Made by a program: the position numbers and the translations under genes
Shown: positions 8,004-16,499 of the stretch, one piece after another
Layout: every line of letters starts with the position of its first letter
How positions within the stretch are numbered: the stretch's first letter is position 1
The notes under the pieces: model-generated
What the model was told of the DNA's origin: nothing
Database searches by the model: none
What the model saw: only the letters and a program-made list of their open reading frames with translations
DNA from: Halosolutus halophilus
GTDB lineage: Archaea > Halobacteriota > Halobacteria > Halobacteriales > Natrialbaceae
Direction of reading: 5' to 3'
NCBI RefSeq assembly: GCF_022869805.1
Contig: NZ_CP094974.1
Coordinates: 4,092,001-4,156,000, forward strand
Length of the DNA stretch: 64,000 nt

Positions 8004-9766
8004 TGCCAACCGTCGACATCGACCCCGACGAACTGCGCGACCTGACCGGCCGCGAGGACAAGAGCGACGACGAACTGAAAGACGACCTGTTCGGCCTCGG
8101 CCTGGAGTTCGAGGGGCGCACCGAGGACGGCGCGTTCGAACTCGAGTTCGCGCCCGATCGACTCGATCGGCTCTCCGTCGAGGGCGTGGCCCGGTCGATG
8201 CGCTACCACTACGGCGACGCCCGCGGCGTCCACGTCCCCTCGACGAACGCGGCGGAGTGGACGATCGAGGTCGACGAATCCGTCCCGGACGAGCGACCGT
8301 ACGTGACGGGTGCGGTGATCCGCGACATCGACCTCGACGAGGACGGGCTGGACTCCCTGATCCAGTTGCAGGAGAAACTCCACGCGACGATGGGGCGCAA
8401 GCGCGCGAAGGGCGCGATCGGAATCCACGATCTGACGATGCTGAAAGGGGCCTCGGCGACCGACGGGAACCCGACCATCCAGTACGTCGGCATCGAGCCC
8501 GAAGAAGACACGTTCGTCCCGCTCGACGCGGATCGGGAGATGACGCCGGCACAGGTGCTAGAAGAGCACCAGACCGGGAAAACGTACGCCGATCTCGTGA
8601 GCGAGTACGATCGCTACCCCGCGATCTACGACGATCTCGGACTGTTCTCGTTCCCGCCGGTGATCAACGGCCGCCGGACGGAGGTCTCGACCGACTCCCG
8701 CGACCTGTTCGTCGAGATGACCGGCACCGACCAGTGGACGATCGACAAGATGTGCACCATCGTCTGCTACGCGCTCGCGGCCCGCGGGGCGACGATCGAG
8801 GACGTTCGCGTCGAGTATCCCGATAGCGAGTCCGCGAACGCGGACTCGGAGGGGAGCCGAACGCAGTCCGGCGGACGCGAGTTAGTGCGGCCGGACCTCT
8901 CGACGAAGACCAAGACCGTCGCCCACGATCGCATCGAGACCATCCTCGGGATCGACCTCGATCCCGACGAGGTGATCGATCTGGCGGAGCGATCGGGCCT
9001 GGAGGCCGAACGGGACGACGGTAGCGACGGCGGCCTCGGCTACGAAGTGACGATCCCGCCGTACCGCGTCGACGTGCTCCACCCGCTGGACGTCATCGAC
9101 GACCTCGGCCGGGCCTACGGCTTCAACGAACTCGAACCGAAGTACCCCGACGTCGGGACCGTCGGCGGCCGCCACGAGCGGTCCCGACTCGAAGACGCCG
9201 CCCGCACGCAACTCGTCGGCCTCGGCTTCGAGGACCTGTTGAACTTCCACATGATCAGCGCGGACGAGAACTACGATCGACTCGAGATTTCGCCCGGCGA
9301 CGACGTCTACGGGGCCGGCGACCCCGCGACGATCAAGGAACCCTACAGCGAGGATTACACCATGCTGCGGACGTGGGTGCTCCCCTCGCTGCTGATGGTG
9401 CTGGAGAACAACACCCACCGGGCCTACCCGCAGGACCTCGCGGAGATCGGCTTCACCGCCGAGGTCGACGATCGGGAGAACACCGGGGTCGCCGAGGGGC
9501 GGCACGTGAGCGCGGTCCTCGCGAGCCACGACGCCGGCTACGAAGACGCCAAGGCGCGCCTGCAGGCGCTCGCCAGGAACTTCGACGTGGACCTCGAGAC
9601 GCCCGCGACCGACCACCCGGCCTTCATTTCGGGTCGAACCGCGTCGATCGTCGTCGACGGCGAGGACGTGGGACTCATCGGTGAGGTCCACCCGAAGGTG
9701 CTCGTCGAACACGACCTCGAGGTGCCGGTCGCGGCGTTCGAGTTCGATCTCGAGGCGCTGCGCTGA
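8003..9766 (+). CDS. pheT: phenylalanine--tRNA ligase beta subunit
   Basis: This subunit partners PheS and provides tRNA binding and hydrolytic editing of Tyr-tRNA-Phe. The 587 residues match the archaeal/eukaryotic-type beta subunit: an N-terminal domain (MPTVDIDPDELRDLTG), the B3/B4 editing region (around TMLKGASATDGNPTIQYVG), B5 and a catalytic-like domain ending in FEFDLEAL. A short acidic insert (ESANADSEGSRTQSGG, about residue 275-290) looks lineage-specific. The ATG overlaps the pheS TGA. Confidence 0.95.
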   Translation: MPTVDIDPDELRDLTGREDKSDDELKDDLFGLGLEFEGRTEDGAFELEFAPDRLDRLSVEGVARSMRYHYGDARGVHVPSTNAAEWTIEVDESVPDERPYVTGAVIRDIDLDEDGLDSLIQLQEKLHATMGRKRAKGAIGIHDLTMLKGASATDGNPTIQYVGIEPEEDTFVPLDADREMTPAQVLEEHQTGKTYADLVSEYDRYPAIYDDLGLFSFPPVINGRRTEVSTDSRDLFVEMTGTDQWTIDKMCTIVCYALAARGATIEDVRVEYPDSESANADSEGSRTQSGGRELVRPDLSTKTKTVAHDRIETILGIDLDPDEVIDLAERSGLEAERDDGSDGGLGYEVTIPPYRVDVLHPLDVIDDLGRAYGFNELEPKYPDVGTVGGRHERSRLEDAARTQLVGLGFEDLLNFHMISADENYDRLEISPGDDVYGAGDPATIKEPYSEDYTMLRTWVLPSLLMVLENNTHRAYPQDLAEIGFTAEVDDRENTGVAEGRHVSAVLASHDAGYEDAKARLQALARNFDVDLETPATDHPAFISGRTASIVVDGEDVGLIGEVHPKVLVEHDLEVPVAAFEFDLEALR

Positions 9767-9996
9767 CCGGCAGCCGATCGATCGGACGCGAGTTTCGGAT
9801 TCGACCGGCGGTCACTATTCGCTGTACAGTACCGCGAGCGAGTGAAACGTACGAGCGGCTCTATTTGATCCAGATTTTTGCGCTGAGCGAGGGCCGCTTT
9901 GCGTCCCTCGAGCCGGCGAACGGGCGCGAAGCACCCGTGAGCAGAGAGCGGGTCGCTCGCGGAGCGAGCGAATCCCGAAGCGTAAAAAGGTGAGTT
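9767..9996. terminator. convergent intergenic region with T-run terminators
   Basis: A T5 run at 9875-9879 lies ~110 nt after pheT on the plus strand. On the minus strand a T5 run (9984-9988) lies just after the small AbrB-like gene, so both units have an archaeal oligo-T terminator. A perfect 7-bp hairpin, CGCTCGC/GCGAGCG with a GGA loop, spans 9954-9970. Confidence 0.5.
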
Positions 9997-10194
9997 CTAG
10001 AACTCGTGTTCGACGTCTTCCTCGTCGGCCTTCTGGATGATGATTTTGCCGTCTCGGACCCGGACGAAGACCTCGTCGCCGATATCCATGCCCGCGACTG
10101 CGAGTTCGTCCTCGTGGAGGTTCAGGTGCACGTTGTGATAGTTTCCGTCTTCGTCTTTCGCACCGCTTGGACTCAGCTTCTTTTTCCGTACCAT
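9997..10194 (-). CDS. small AbrB/SpoVT-like protein
   Basis: The 65-residue protein starts MVRKKKLSPSGAK and contains the swapped-hairpin-like pattern MDIGDEVFVRVRDGKIIIQKA, which resembles the AbrB/MazE DNA-binding fold. A basic N-terminus and acidic C-terminus are visible. It stands alone with no toxin partner, so it is more likely a housekeeping regulator than an antitoxin. An ACTTAAGTA box (10229-10237) precedes it by about 40 bp. The family assignment rests on pattern only. Confidence 0.65.
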   Translation of the reverse strand: MVRKKKLSPSGAKDEDGNYHNVHLNLHEDELAVAGMDIGDEVFVRVRDGKIIIQKADEEDVEHEF

Positions 10195-10455
10195 CGCGGG
10201 ATTCTATGACGAACTTCGCCGTAGGATGTACTTAAGTGTTTTCGACGGCGCGACGACCGCATTCGTTTTATGGAGACCGATCGCTCGGGGAACGAGCGAG
10301 ATCGATCGGACTGAGAAGTGAACGAGGCCCCGCTCTGCGGAGTTACTGCGGAGAACTGGTGGGTCGTATCCACTTAAAGATACCGGCGCAGTCGGCCGGT
10401 TTTGGGGGATATCTTTATGTCGGACCGTGTGCTGAATTGGCATGGAGGCGAAACC

Positions 10456-10764
10456 ATGGTACGTGAAGACGGTAAACGAAACTTTGCACTGCGCGAGTCG
10501 GACGGCGAAGAGTCGAGCGTCTTTTCCGGAAACACACCACGACAGGCCGCCCTCAAGGCGGCCCGGCGACTCGAACCCGGTTCCAGCGAATCGGCCGCCG
10601 AACGGGTCGAACTCCGGCTGCGGGAGAAGGGCACGGACAAGGTACACATCTACGACGGCTGGGCGTGGGAAGAAACCGCGCCCGACGACAAGCCAGACTG
10701 GATGCCAAACGAGATCACGGAGGCTAACGTCTCGAAGAAGGGGATCGAACACCTGGACGAGTAA
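10456..10764 (+). CDS. MC1-family chromosomal protein
   Basis: MC1 is a small archaeal DNA-bending chromatin protein first described in methanogens. The 102 residues match throughout: RNFALRESDGEESSVFSG, PRQAALKAARRL, then LREKGTDKVHIYDGW and KPDWMPNEITEANVSKKGIE. The start MVREDGKRNF at 10456 is chosen because GGAGG lies 7 nt upstream (10444-10448) and the promoter-like ATCTTTAT (10411-10418) leaves a short 5' UTR. Upstream in-frame ATGs overlap the promoter. Acidic substitutions relative to methanogen MC1 fit a high-salt cytoplasm. Confidence 0.92.
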   Translation: MVREDGKRNFALRESDGEESSVFSGNTPRQAALKAARRLEPGSSESAAERVELRLREKGTDKVHIYDGWAWEETAPDDKPDWMPNEITEANVSKKGIEHLDE

Positions 10765-10985
10765 CGGGCAGTGACGGCGCTTTCTCCCGATCGGCAGCCT
10801 CTCTCGAAACGACTGGCAAGTGAGGCGGCGACGCGTACCTGTCCTCACACCGAGCGACGGCTCCACGCGGAATCGAACCGCGATCGATCGGATCTCCGCC
10901 GCCAGTGACGCCGTGACGCGACCTCGAGCGCGAACAGGTCAACGACTCGACGGTCTTTTGCCCCCGTCCCTGCTACCCACACCCG

Positions 10986-11804
10986 ATGACTGTAGTCACG
11001 CTTGGCCCCGAAGGGACCTACTCACACCGGGCGGCGAGTGCGCTCGCCGACCGGGACGCGATCGACTTCCGCCAGTCGGTGACCGCGATCGTCGACGCCG
11101 TCGCGAGCGAGGAACACGATCGGGGCGTGATCCCGATCGAAAACAGCATCGAGGGCAGCGTCACGGAAAGCCTGGACGCCCTCGCCGAGTACGACGTCGC
11201 CGTCGTCCGGGAGATTGTCACCCCGATTCGCCACGCCCTGCTCGCCCAGGGGCCCGAATTCGACACGATCGCGAGCCACTCCCAGGCGCTGGCCCAGTGT
11301 CGAACCTACCTCGAACGGGAGTACCCCGACGCCACGCTAGAAGCCGTCGCCAGTACCGCCCAGGGCGTCGAGTACGCCCGCGAGGACCACTCCGTGGCGG
11401 GGATCGGCCACCCGGCGAACGCGGAGAACGGAACCACCCTCGAGGTGCTGGCCGAGGACATCCAGGATCAGGACTCGAACGCGACCCGCTTCTTCGCGCT
11501 CGCACCCGCAGAGGAACGATCGAAGGGCGGCGGCAAGACCTCGCTGGTCGTCTATCCGAACGCGAACTACCCCGGACTCCTGCTCGAACTCCTCGAACCG
11601 TTCGCCGACCGGGACATCAACCTGACCCGCGTCGAATCGCGACCCAGCGGCCAGCGACTGGGCGATTACGTGTTCCACATCGACATCGAAGCGGGGCTGT
11701 ACGAGGCCCGGACGAACGAGGCGATCGCGGACATCGAAGCGATCGCCGAAAACGGCTGGGTGCGGAAACTCGGTTCCTACGATACGGAACACGTCGTCGA
11801 ATAA
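10986..11804 (+). CDS. pheA: prephenate dehydratase
   Basis: It converts prephenate to phenylpyruvate in phenylalanine synthesis. Residues 1-180 form the bilobed dehydratase domain (VTLGPEGTYSHRAA, GVIPIENSIEGSV, and the catalytic TRF triad in SNATRFFAL). Residues ~185-272 form an ACT domain (PGLLLELLEPFADRDINLTRVESRPS) carrying the ESRP motif that mediates Phe feedback inhibition. A CTTTTGC box at 10955-10961 lies 31 bp before the ATG, so the transcript is probably leaderless. Phenylalanine synthesis and PheRS genes are thus within 5 kb, but as separate units. Confidence 0.95.
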   Translation: MTVVTLGPEGTYSHRAASALADRDAIDFRQSVTAIVDAVASEEHDRGVIPIENSIEGSVTESLDALAEYDVAVVREIVTPIRHALLAQGPEFDTIASHSQALAQCRTYLEREYPDATLEAVASTAQGVEYAREDHSVAGIGHPANAENGTTLEVLAEDIQDQDSNATRFFALAPAEERSKGGGKTSLVVYPNANYPGLLLELLEPFADRDINLTRVESRPSGQRLGDYVFHIDIEAGLYEARTNEAIADIEAIAENGWVRKLGSYDTEHVVE

Positions 11805-11976
11805 AGAACAGAGCGGTCGAACGACGGGAAATCCCGCTTCGAACGTCTCGAAAGGACTTCGAACACCACGAAAGCAGGCGGGGCTTTCGTGGCAGCCTGA
11901 CGGGTACAGGTTGGGTAGTCCACCAGGTACCGGGTTACCACAAACAGTTTTCCGCGTCCACGCGGGAGGGACGCGT

Positions 11977-12432
11977 ATGGCACTCGAGGAAGGCGCGGCG
12001 ACACCGCCCGTGACGGCACCGAACCAGGACGGCGAGGTGATCGAACTGGCGTTCGAGGAGCCGACGGTGCTGTACTTCTACCCGAAGGACGACACGCCGG
12101 GCTGTACGATCGAGGCGAACCAGTTCCAGCGTGAACGCGAAACCTACCGCGACGCCGGCGTGGAGGTGTACGGCGTCTCGACGGACGACGTCGGCTCCCA
12201 CCAGTCGTTCTGCGAGTCCGAGGGACTCGAGTTCGACCTGCTGGCCGATCCCGACGGCGAAATCGCCGACGCGTTCGACGTCGAACTGCGAGACGGGCGG
12301 ACCGCGCGGACGACCTTCGTCCTCGCCGACGGCGAGGTCAAGGCGGTCTACGAGGGCGTCGATCCCGACGGACACGCACGCGACGTGCTCATGGACGCAC
12401 TCGAGGACGGACTCGTCACCCTGCCGGAATAA
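11977..12432 (+). CDS. bcp: peroxiredoxin, Bcp/PrxQ type
   Basis: This thiol peroxidase reduces H2O2 and organic peroxides. The 151 residues contain FYPKDDTPGCTIEANQF with the peroxidatic Cys in the PxxxTxxC-like context, plus a second Cys (HQSFCESEG) that may resolve or be structural, as it is displaced from the usual C-x4-C position. The start MALEEG at 11977 has a promoter box CAGTTTTCC 31 bp upstream, so the longer reading is rejected. It sits between pheA and the Hsp20 gene, each with its own promoter. Confidence 0.9.
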   Translation: MALEEGAATPPVTAPNQDGEVIELAFEEPTVLYFYPKDDTPGCTIEANQFQRERETYRDAGVEVYGVSTDDVGSHQSFCESEGLEFDLLADPDGEIADAFDVELRDGRTARTTFVLADGEVKAVYEGVDPDGHARDVLMDALEDGLVTLPE

Positions 12433-12506
12433 CCGATCGCGAGAACCGTCGTTCTGTTGTCCAGTCGCGGGCAGAATTTATCCCACTCGAGGGCGTACCG
12501 GGAGGT

Positions 12507-12926
12507 ATGCGAGGAAATCCGTTCGACGAAATCGAAGAGATGCTCGACCGCGTCAGTCGACAGGTAGAGGAGGGAATGACCAGCGGCGGCCTCCAGGTCC
12601 CGGGCTCCGTCCCGGTCGATGTCGCCGACACCGACGAGGAGTACGTCGTGACGGCGGACCTGCCCGGCTACGATACCGAGGACATCGACCTGACGCTCTC
12701 GGACGGAACGCTACGGCTCGAGGCGAATCGAACCGACGAGGAAGAGTACGCGGAGGGACGATACCTCCGGCGCGAACGGACCCACGCGTCGGCGAGTCGA
12801 CGGATCCGGCTCCCCGAACCGGTCGAGGAGGACGCGGTGTCGGCCGGCTACGAGGACGGGGTGCTGACGGTTCGACTGCCGAAGGTCGGCGGCGGCGAGC
12901 ACTCGAAAGCGATCGACATCGAGTGA
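12507..12926 (+). CDS. Hsp20/alpha-crystallin small heat-shock protein
   Basis: This is an ATP-independent chaperone that holds unfolding proteins. The N-terminal helix (NPFDEIEEMLDRVSRQVEEG) is followed by the alpha-crystallin domain (PVDVADTDEEYVVTADLPGY to YEDGVLTVRLPK, containing the A/G-x-L-type signature GVLTVRL) and a short tail. The C-terminal I-x-I motif appears as IDIE. An ATTTATC box starts 31 bp before the ATG. GGGAGGT abuts the ATG, too close to act as a Shine-Dalgarno sequence, supporting leaderless initiation. Confidence 0.93.
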   Translation: MRGNPFDEIEEMLDRVSRQVEEGMTSGGLQVPGSVPVDVADTDEEYVVTADLPGYDTEDIDLTLSDGTLRLEANRTDEEEYAEGRYLRRERTHASASRRIRLPEPVEEDAVSAGYEDGVLTVRLPKVGGGEHSKAIDIE

Positions 12927-12954
12927 CACGGGCCCGAAGCCGGACGGTGCTCGG

Positions 12955-13380
12955 TTATCGTCCCGAAAGGAGCCGTTCGATCGCGTGTGCAGCGTCTTCG
13001 AACGCGTTGACGTCCATACTGTCGGTCGTGAGGAGGACGCCGGCGTTCCCGACGAGTTTTCTGACCACGAAGCCGTCGTCGTGGAACCGGACGGTGAACT
13101 CGTACGTGCCGATGCCCCTGTCGCCGTCCGCGATCGAGAGCGCCGAGCGAACCGGCGCTTCCGCGAAGCCGACCAGTTCGAAATCGACGAGCTGTGATTT
13201 GACGTCGCGGCTGTCCGTGGTCGAGTCGTAGAGGTCCTGGCGGACGTACAGGACGTCGAACTCCGACGGGGTGAAGTAGACGACCGATCGGAGCGTATCG
13301 CCGAGACTCGTCCGGGACGTGCTGACGAGGTTGTCAGCCAGGTCGTCGGCGATATCGGTGGTGAACGATGCAGGAGTCAT
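12955..13380 (-). CDS. conserved haloarchaeal protein, function unknown
   Basis: The 141-residue soluble protein has an N-terminal helix (ADDLADNLVSTSRTSLGDTLRSVVYF) and a mixed alpha/beta body (FDVLYVRQDLY, YEFTVRFHDDGFVVRKLVGNAGVLLTTDSM). It matches a widespread haloarchaeal uncharacterised family, remembered as DUF7522-like; no motif gives a function. A TTGATATC-type box lies about 31 bp before the ATG. It is convergent with hsp20. Confidence 0.65.
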   Translation of the reverse strand: MTPASFTTDIADDLADNLVSTSRTSLGDTLRSVVYFTPSEFDVLYVRQDLYDSTTDSRDVKSQLVDFELVGFAEAPVRSALSIADGDRGIGTYEFTVRFHDDGFVVRKLVGNAGVLLTTDSMDVNAFEDAAHAIERLLSGR

Positions 13381-13558
13381 GTGAGCGGGAATAGGTTTCC
13401 GAAGATATCAACTGTACCGGTGGCGCGCACTGATCGCCGCTACCGCGGATCGGCGTCCGGATCGACGGCTGGGCTCTCCGGTTCGAATCGAACGCGCGAC
13501 GATCGGTTCGCGCCCCGATGTGGTAGTGCTTTTACCCCATCCCGCACAATGAGCGGCT

Positions 13559-16402
13559 ATGAACTACGACCCGCAGGAACTCGAGGCCGAGTGGCGCGAT
13601 CGCTGGGCCGAGTCGGGTCAGTACGAAGCTGATCCCGACCAGCGAGCGGACGCGACGTTCGTGACGGTGCCGTACCCGTATCCGAGCGGCGGCATGCACA
13701 TCGGACACGCCCGCACGTACACCGTCCCGGACGTGTACGCCCGGTACCGCCGCCAACAGGGCGACAACGTCCTCTTCCCGATCGCCTGGCACGTCACCGG
13801 CACGCCGATCATCGGCGCCGTCGAACGGCTCAAGAAAGGCGAGGAGGACCAGCTGTCGGTCCTGCGGGACACCTACAACGTCCCGGAAGACACCCTCGCG
13901 GACCTCGAGACCCCGATGGGCTTCGCCCGGCATTTCATCGAAGAACACTACAAGCAGGGGATGAAGCAACTCGGGCTGTCGATCGACTGGCGCCGCGAGT
14001 TCACCACGAACGACGAGCGTTACTCGAAGTTCATCACCTGGCAGTACGAGACGCTCAAAGAGCGCGGACTGCTCGAGAAGGGGCTGCACCCGGTCAACTA
14101 CTGTACGAACGAAGAGCAACCGGTCACGACCCACGACCTGCTCGAGGGGGAGGACGCCGAGTATCAGGAGTACACCCTGATCAAGTTCACCGACGACGAC
14201 GGGACGGTCTATCCGATGGCGACGCTCCGACCGGAAACCGTTCGCGGGGTGACGAACGCGTACGTCGATCCCGAGGCCGAGTACGCCCGGGCGATCGTCG
14301 ACGGCGAGGGGTGGATCGTGTCCGCGGAGGCGACGGAGAAGTTCGACTTGCAGGCCCGCGACGTCGAGGTCGAGGAGACGTTCGCTGGAGCCGATCTGGT
14401 CGGGAAACGCGTCACCAACCCAGTTACGGACGAAGAGATCCTCGTCACTCCCGCCGAGTTCGTCGACACCGACAGCGCGACCGGCGTCGTGATGTCCGTT
14501 CCCGCTCACTCGCCGGACGACTGGGTCGCCCTCCAGGACGCCAAGGATCGCGCCGACGAGTTGACCGGGTACGGTATCGATCCGGAGGCCGTGCGCGCGA
14601 TCGAACCGCGGGCGATCCTGACGATCGAGGGGTACGGCGAGTTCCCCGCGAAAGAGGCCGTCGAGGAACACGGCGTCGAATCGCAGCACGATCCGGCCCT
14701 CGAGGAGGCCACGCAACAGCTCTACAACCGGGAGTTCCACCAGGGCGAACTCGTCGACGAGTACGGCGAGTTCGCCGGGGCGGTGATCGAGGACGTCCGC
14801 GACGACCTCAACGCGCACTACCAGCAACAGGGGGCCTTCGATGCGATGTACGACTTCGCCGAGGAGGTCATCTGTCGCTGCGGCGGCGACGTCGAGGTCT
14901 CCGAACAGGAGACGTGGTTCCTGCGGTACAACGACGACGACTGGCGGGAGAAAGCTCGCCGAGCCGTGGCCAACCTGGACGCGATCCCGGAGAACACCCG
15001 CGAGCAGTACGAGCACACGATCGGCTGGCTCGAGGAGTGGCCCTGTATCCGAAACTACGGACTCGGAACGCGGCTCCCGTGGGACGACGACTTCGTCATC
15101 GAGCCGCTGTCGGACTCGACGATCTACATGGCGTACTACACGTTCGCCCACCGGCTCGAGGACGTTCCGCCGGAGGAGATGGACCGCGAGTTCTTCGACA
15201 CGCTGTTCTACGGCGAAGGCGCGGTCGACGAGCCGAACGAACGCGCCCTCGACCTCCGCGAGGAGTGGGACTACTGGTACCCGGTCGATTACCGGTGTTC
15301 CGCGAACGACCTGATCTCGAATCACCTCACGTTCTTCCTCTATCACCACGCGGAGCTGTTCGGGGAGGAGAAGTGGCCACAGGGAATCACGAGCCTGGGG
15401 ATGGGGCTGCTCGAGGGCCAGAAGATGAGTTCCTCGAAGGGCCACGTCGTCCTCCCCGACGAGGCCATCGAGGAATACGGGGCCGACACCGTCCGGTTCT
15501 TCCTGCTGAATAGCTCCGAGCCGTGGCAAGACTTCGACTGGCGGGCCGAGGAGGTCGGCTCGACGCGGGACCAGCTCGAGCGGTTATGGAACCGCGCGAT
15601 CGAGACGATCGAGGCGCCGGCGGGTGAGCGCGACCTCGAGCGCCCCGATCGGTGGCTGCTCGCCAAGCTCCAGGAGACGGTCCGCGACGTGACGGAATCG
15701 ATGGAGCGGTTCGAGACGCGATCGGCCAGCCAGACCGCCTTCTACCGGTTCGAGGAACACCTCAAGTGGTACCGTCGCCGGGCCGACCTCGATCGTCCCG
15801 GGGCGCGCTGGACGCTGCGGACCGTCCTCGAGACGCGGCTGCGCCTGCTCGCGCCGTTCGTTCCGTTCCTGGCGAACGAACTCCACGAACGACTGACCGG
15901 CGAGCCCGCGGAGGACGTCCCGTGGCCGGAGCCGGTACCGGGGTTCGACGATCCGACCGTCGTCGCCGAAGAGGACCTGATCGAAGACGTCCTCGAGGAC
16001 GTCCGCGATATCGTCGAGGTGACCGACACCGATCCCGAGACGATCCGGCTCTACGTCGCCGCCGACTGGAAGCGGGACGTCCTCGACACCGTAATCGACG
16101 TCGGTCCGAACCAGGGGCAGGTTATGGGCGAAGTGATGGGAGACGACGACCTGCGCGAGAAGGGCGACGCCGTCAACCGCCTCGTCGGCGACCTCGTCTC
16201 GTTCGTCCGCGAGCGCGACGACGAGACCGTAGAGACGCTGGCCGCGATCGACGAGCGAAGCGTCTACGAGGAAGCGACCGACTTCCTCGCCCGCGAGTTC
16301 GACGCGGACGTCGAGATTTACGCCGAGGACGGCGCTCCCGTCGACCCCGACGACAAGGCGGGGCAGGCCCAGCCGTTGCGGCCGGCGATCCACCTCGAGT
16401 AG
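13559..16402 (+). CDS. leuS: leucine--tRNA ligase, archaeal type (LeuRS1)
   Basis: This class I synthetase charges tRNA-Leu. It is 947 residues of archaeal/eukaryotic type: HIGH appears as GGMHIGHART, the CP1 editing domain contains TLRPETVRGVTN and GVVMSVPAHSPDDW (editing Asp present), and KMSKS appears as GQKMSSSKGH. The archaeal anticodon-binding and C-terminal domain ends QPLRPAIHLE. A CTTTTAC box at 13529-13535 lies 30 bp before the ATG. A second LeuRS with a bacterial-type body follows 97 bp downstream. Confidence 0.95.
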   Translation: MNYDPQELEAEWRDRWAESGQYEADPDQRADATFVTVPYPYPSGGMHIGHARTYTVPDVYARYRRQQGDNVLFPIAWHVTGTPIIGAVERLKKGEEDQLSVLRDTYNVPEDTLADLETPMGFARHFIEEHYKQGMKQLGLSIDWRREFTTNDERYSKFITWQYETLKERGLLEKGLHPVNYCTNEEQPVTTHDLLEGEDAEYQEYTLIKFTDDDGTVYPMATLRPETVRGVTNAYVDPEAEYARAIVDGEGWIVSAEATEKFDLQARDVEVEETFAGADLVGKRVTNPVTDEEILVTPAEFVDTDSATGVVMSVPAHSPDDWVALQDAKDRADELTGYGIDPEAVRAIEPRAILTIEGYGEFPAKEAVEEHGVESQHDPALEEATQQLYNREFHQGELVDEYGEFAGAVIEDVRDDLNAHYQQQGAFDAMYDFAEEVICRCGGDVEVSEQETWFLRYNDDDWREKARRAVANLDAIPENTREQYEHTIGWLEEWPCIRNYGLGTRLPWDDDFVIEPLSDSTIYMAYYTFAHRLEDVPPEEMDREFFDTLFYGEGAVDEPNERALDLREEWDYWYPVDYRCSANDLISNHLTFFLYHHAELFGEEKWPQGITSLGMGLLEGQKMSSSKGHVVLPDEAIEEYGADTVRFFLLNSSEPWQDFDWRAEEVGSTRDQLERLWNRAIETIEAPAGERDLERPDRWLLAKLQETVRDVTESMERFETRSASQTAFYRFEEHLKWYRRRADLDRPGARWTLRTVLETRLRLLAPFVPFLANELHERLTGEPAEDVPWPEPVPGFDDPTVVAEEDLIEDVLEDVRDIVEVTDTDPETIRLYVAADWKRDVLDTVIDVGPNQGQVMGEVMGDDDLREKGDAVNRLVGDLVSFVRERDDETVETLAAIDERSVYEEATDFLAREFDADVEIYAEDGAPVDPDDKAGQAQPLRPAIHLE

Positions 16403-16499
16403 CCGCGTCGCCGCGGTCCGCTTCGACCGCCGACCCGGGCGGGCCGTTCGACGCGAATGGGAAGGTATAGGGTGCCGACGGGCACATCGATAGCTACGA

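Noticed and set aside
9997-10194. Antitoxin of a toxin-antitoxin pair
   Set aside because: AbrB-like fold is plausible but no toxin-like gene is adjacent; it stands alone.
10866-10882. tRNA T-arm-like sequence on the minus strand (perfect 5-bp stem with loop TTCGATT)
   Set aside because: No matching acceptor 5' strand, anticodon arm or D-arm is found within 100 bp, so no tRNA gene is called; at most a chance match or a tRNA 3' fragment.
13486-13500. GGTTCGAATC, a tRNA T-loop-like string before leuS
   Set aside because: No stem partners or other tRNA arms around it.
13532-15529. 665-codon minus-strand frame across LeuRS1
   Set aside because: A shadow of the real plus-strand gene.
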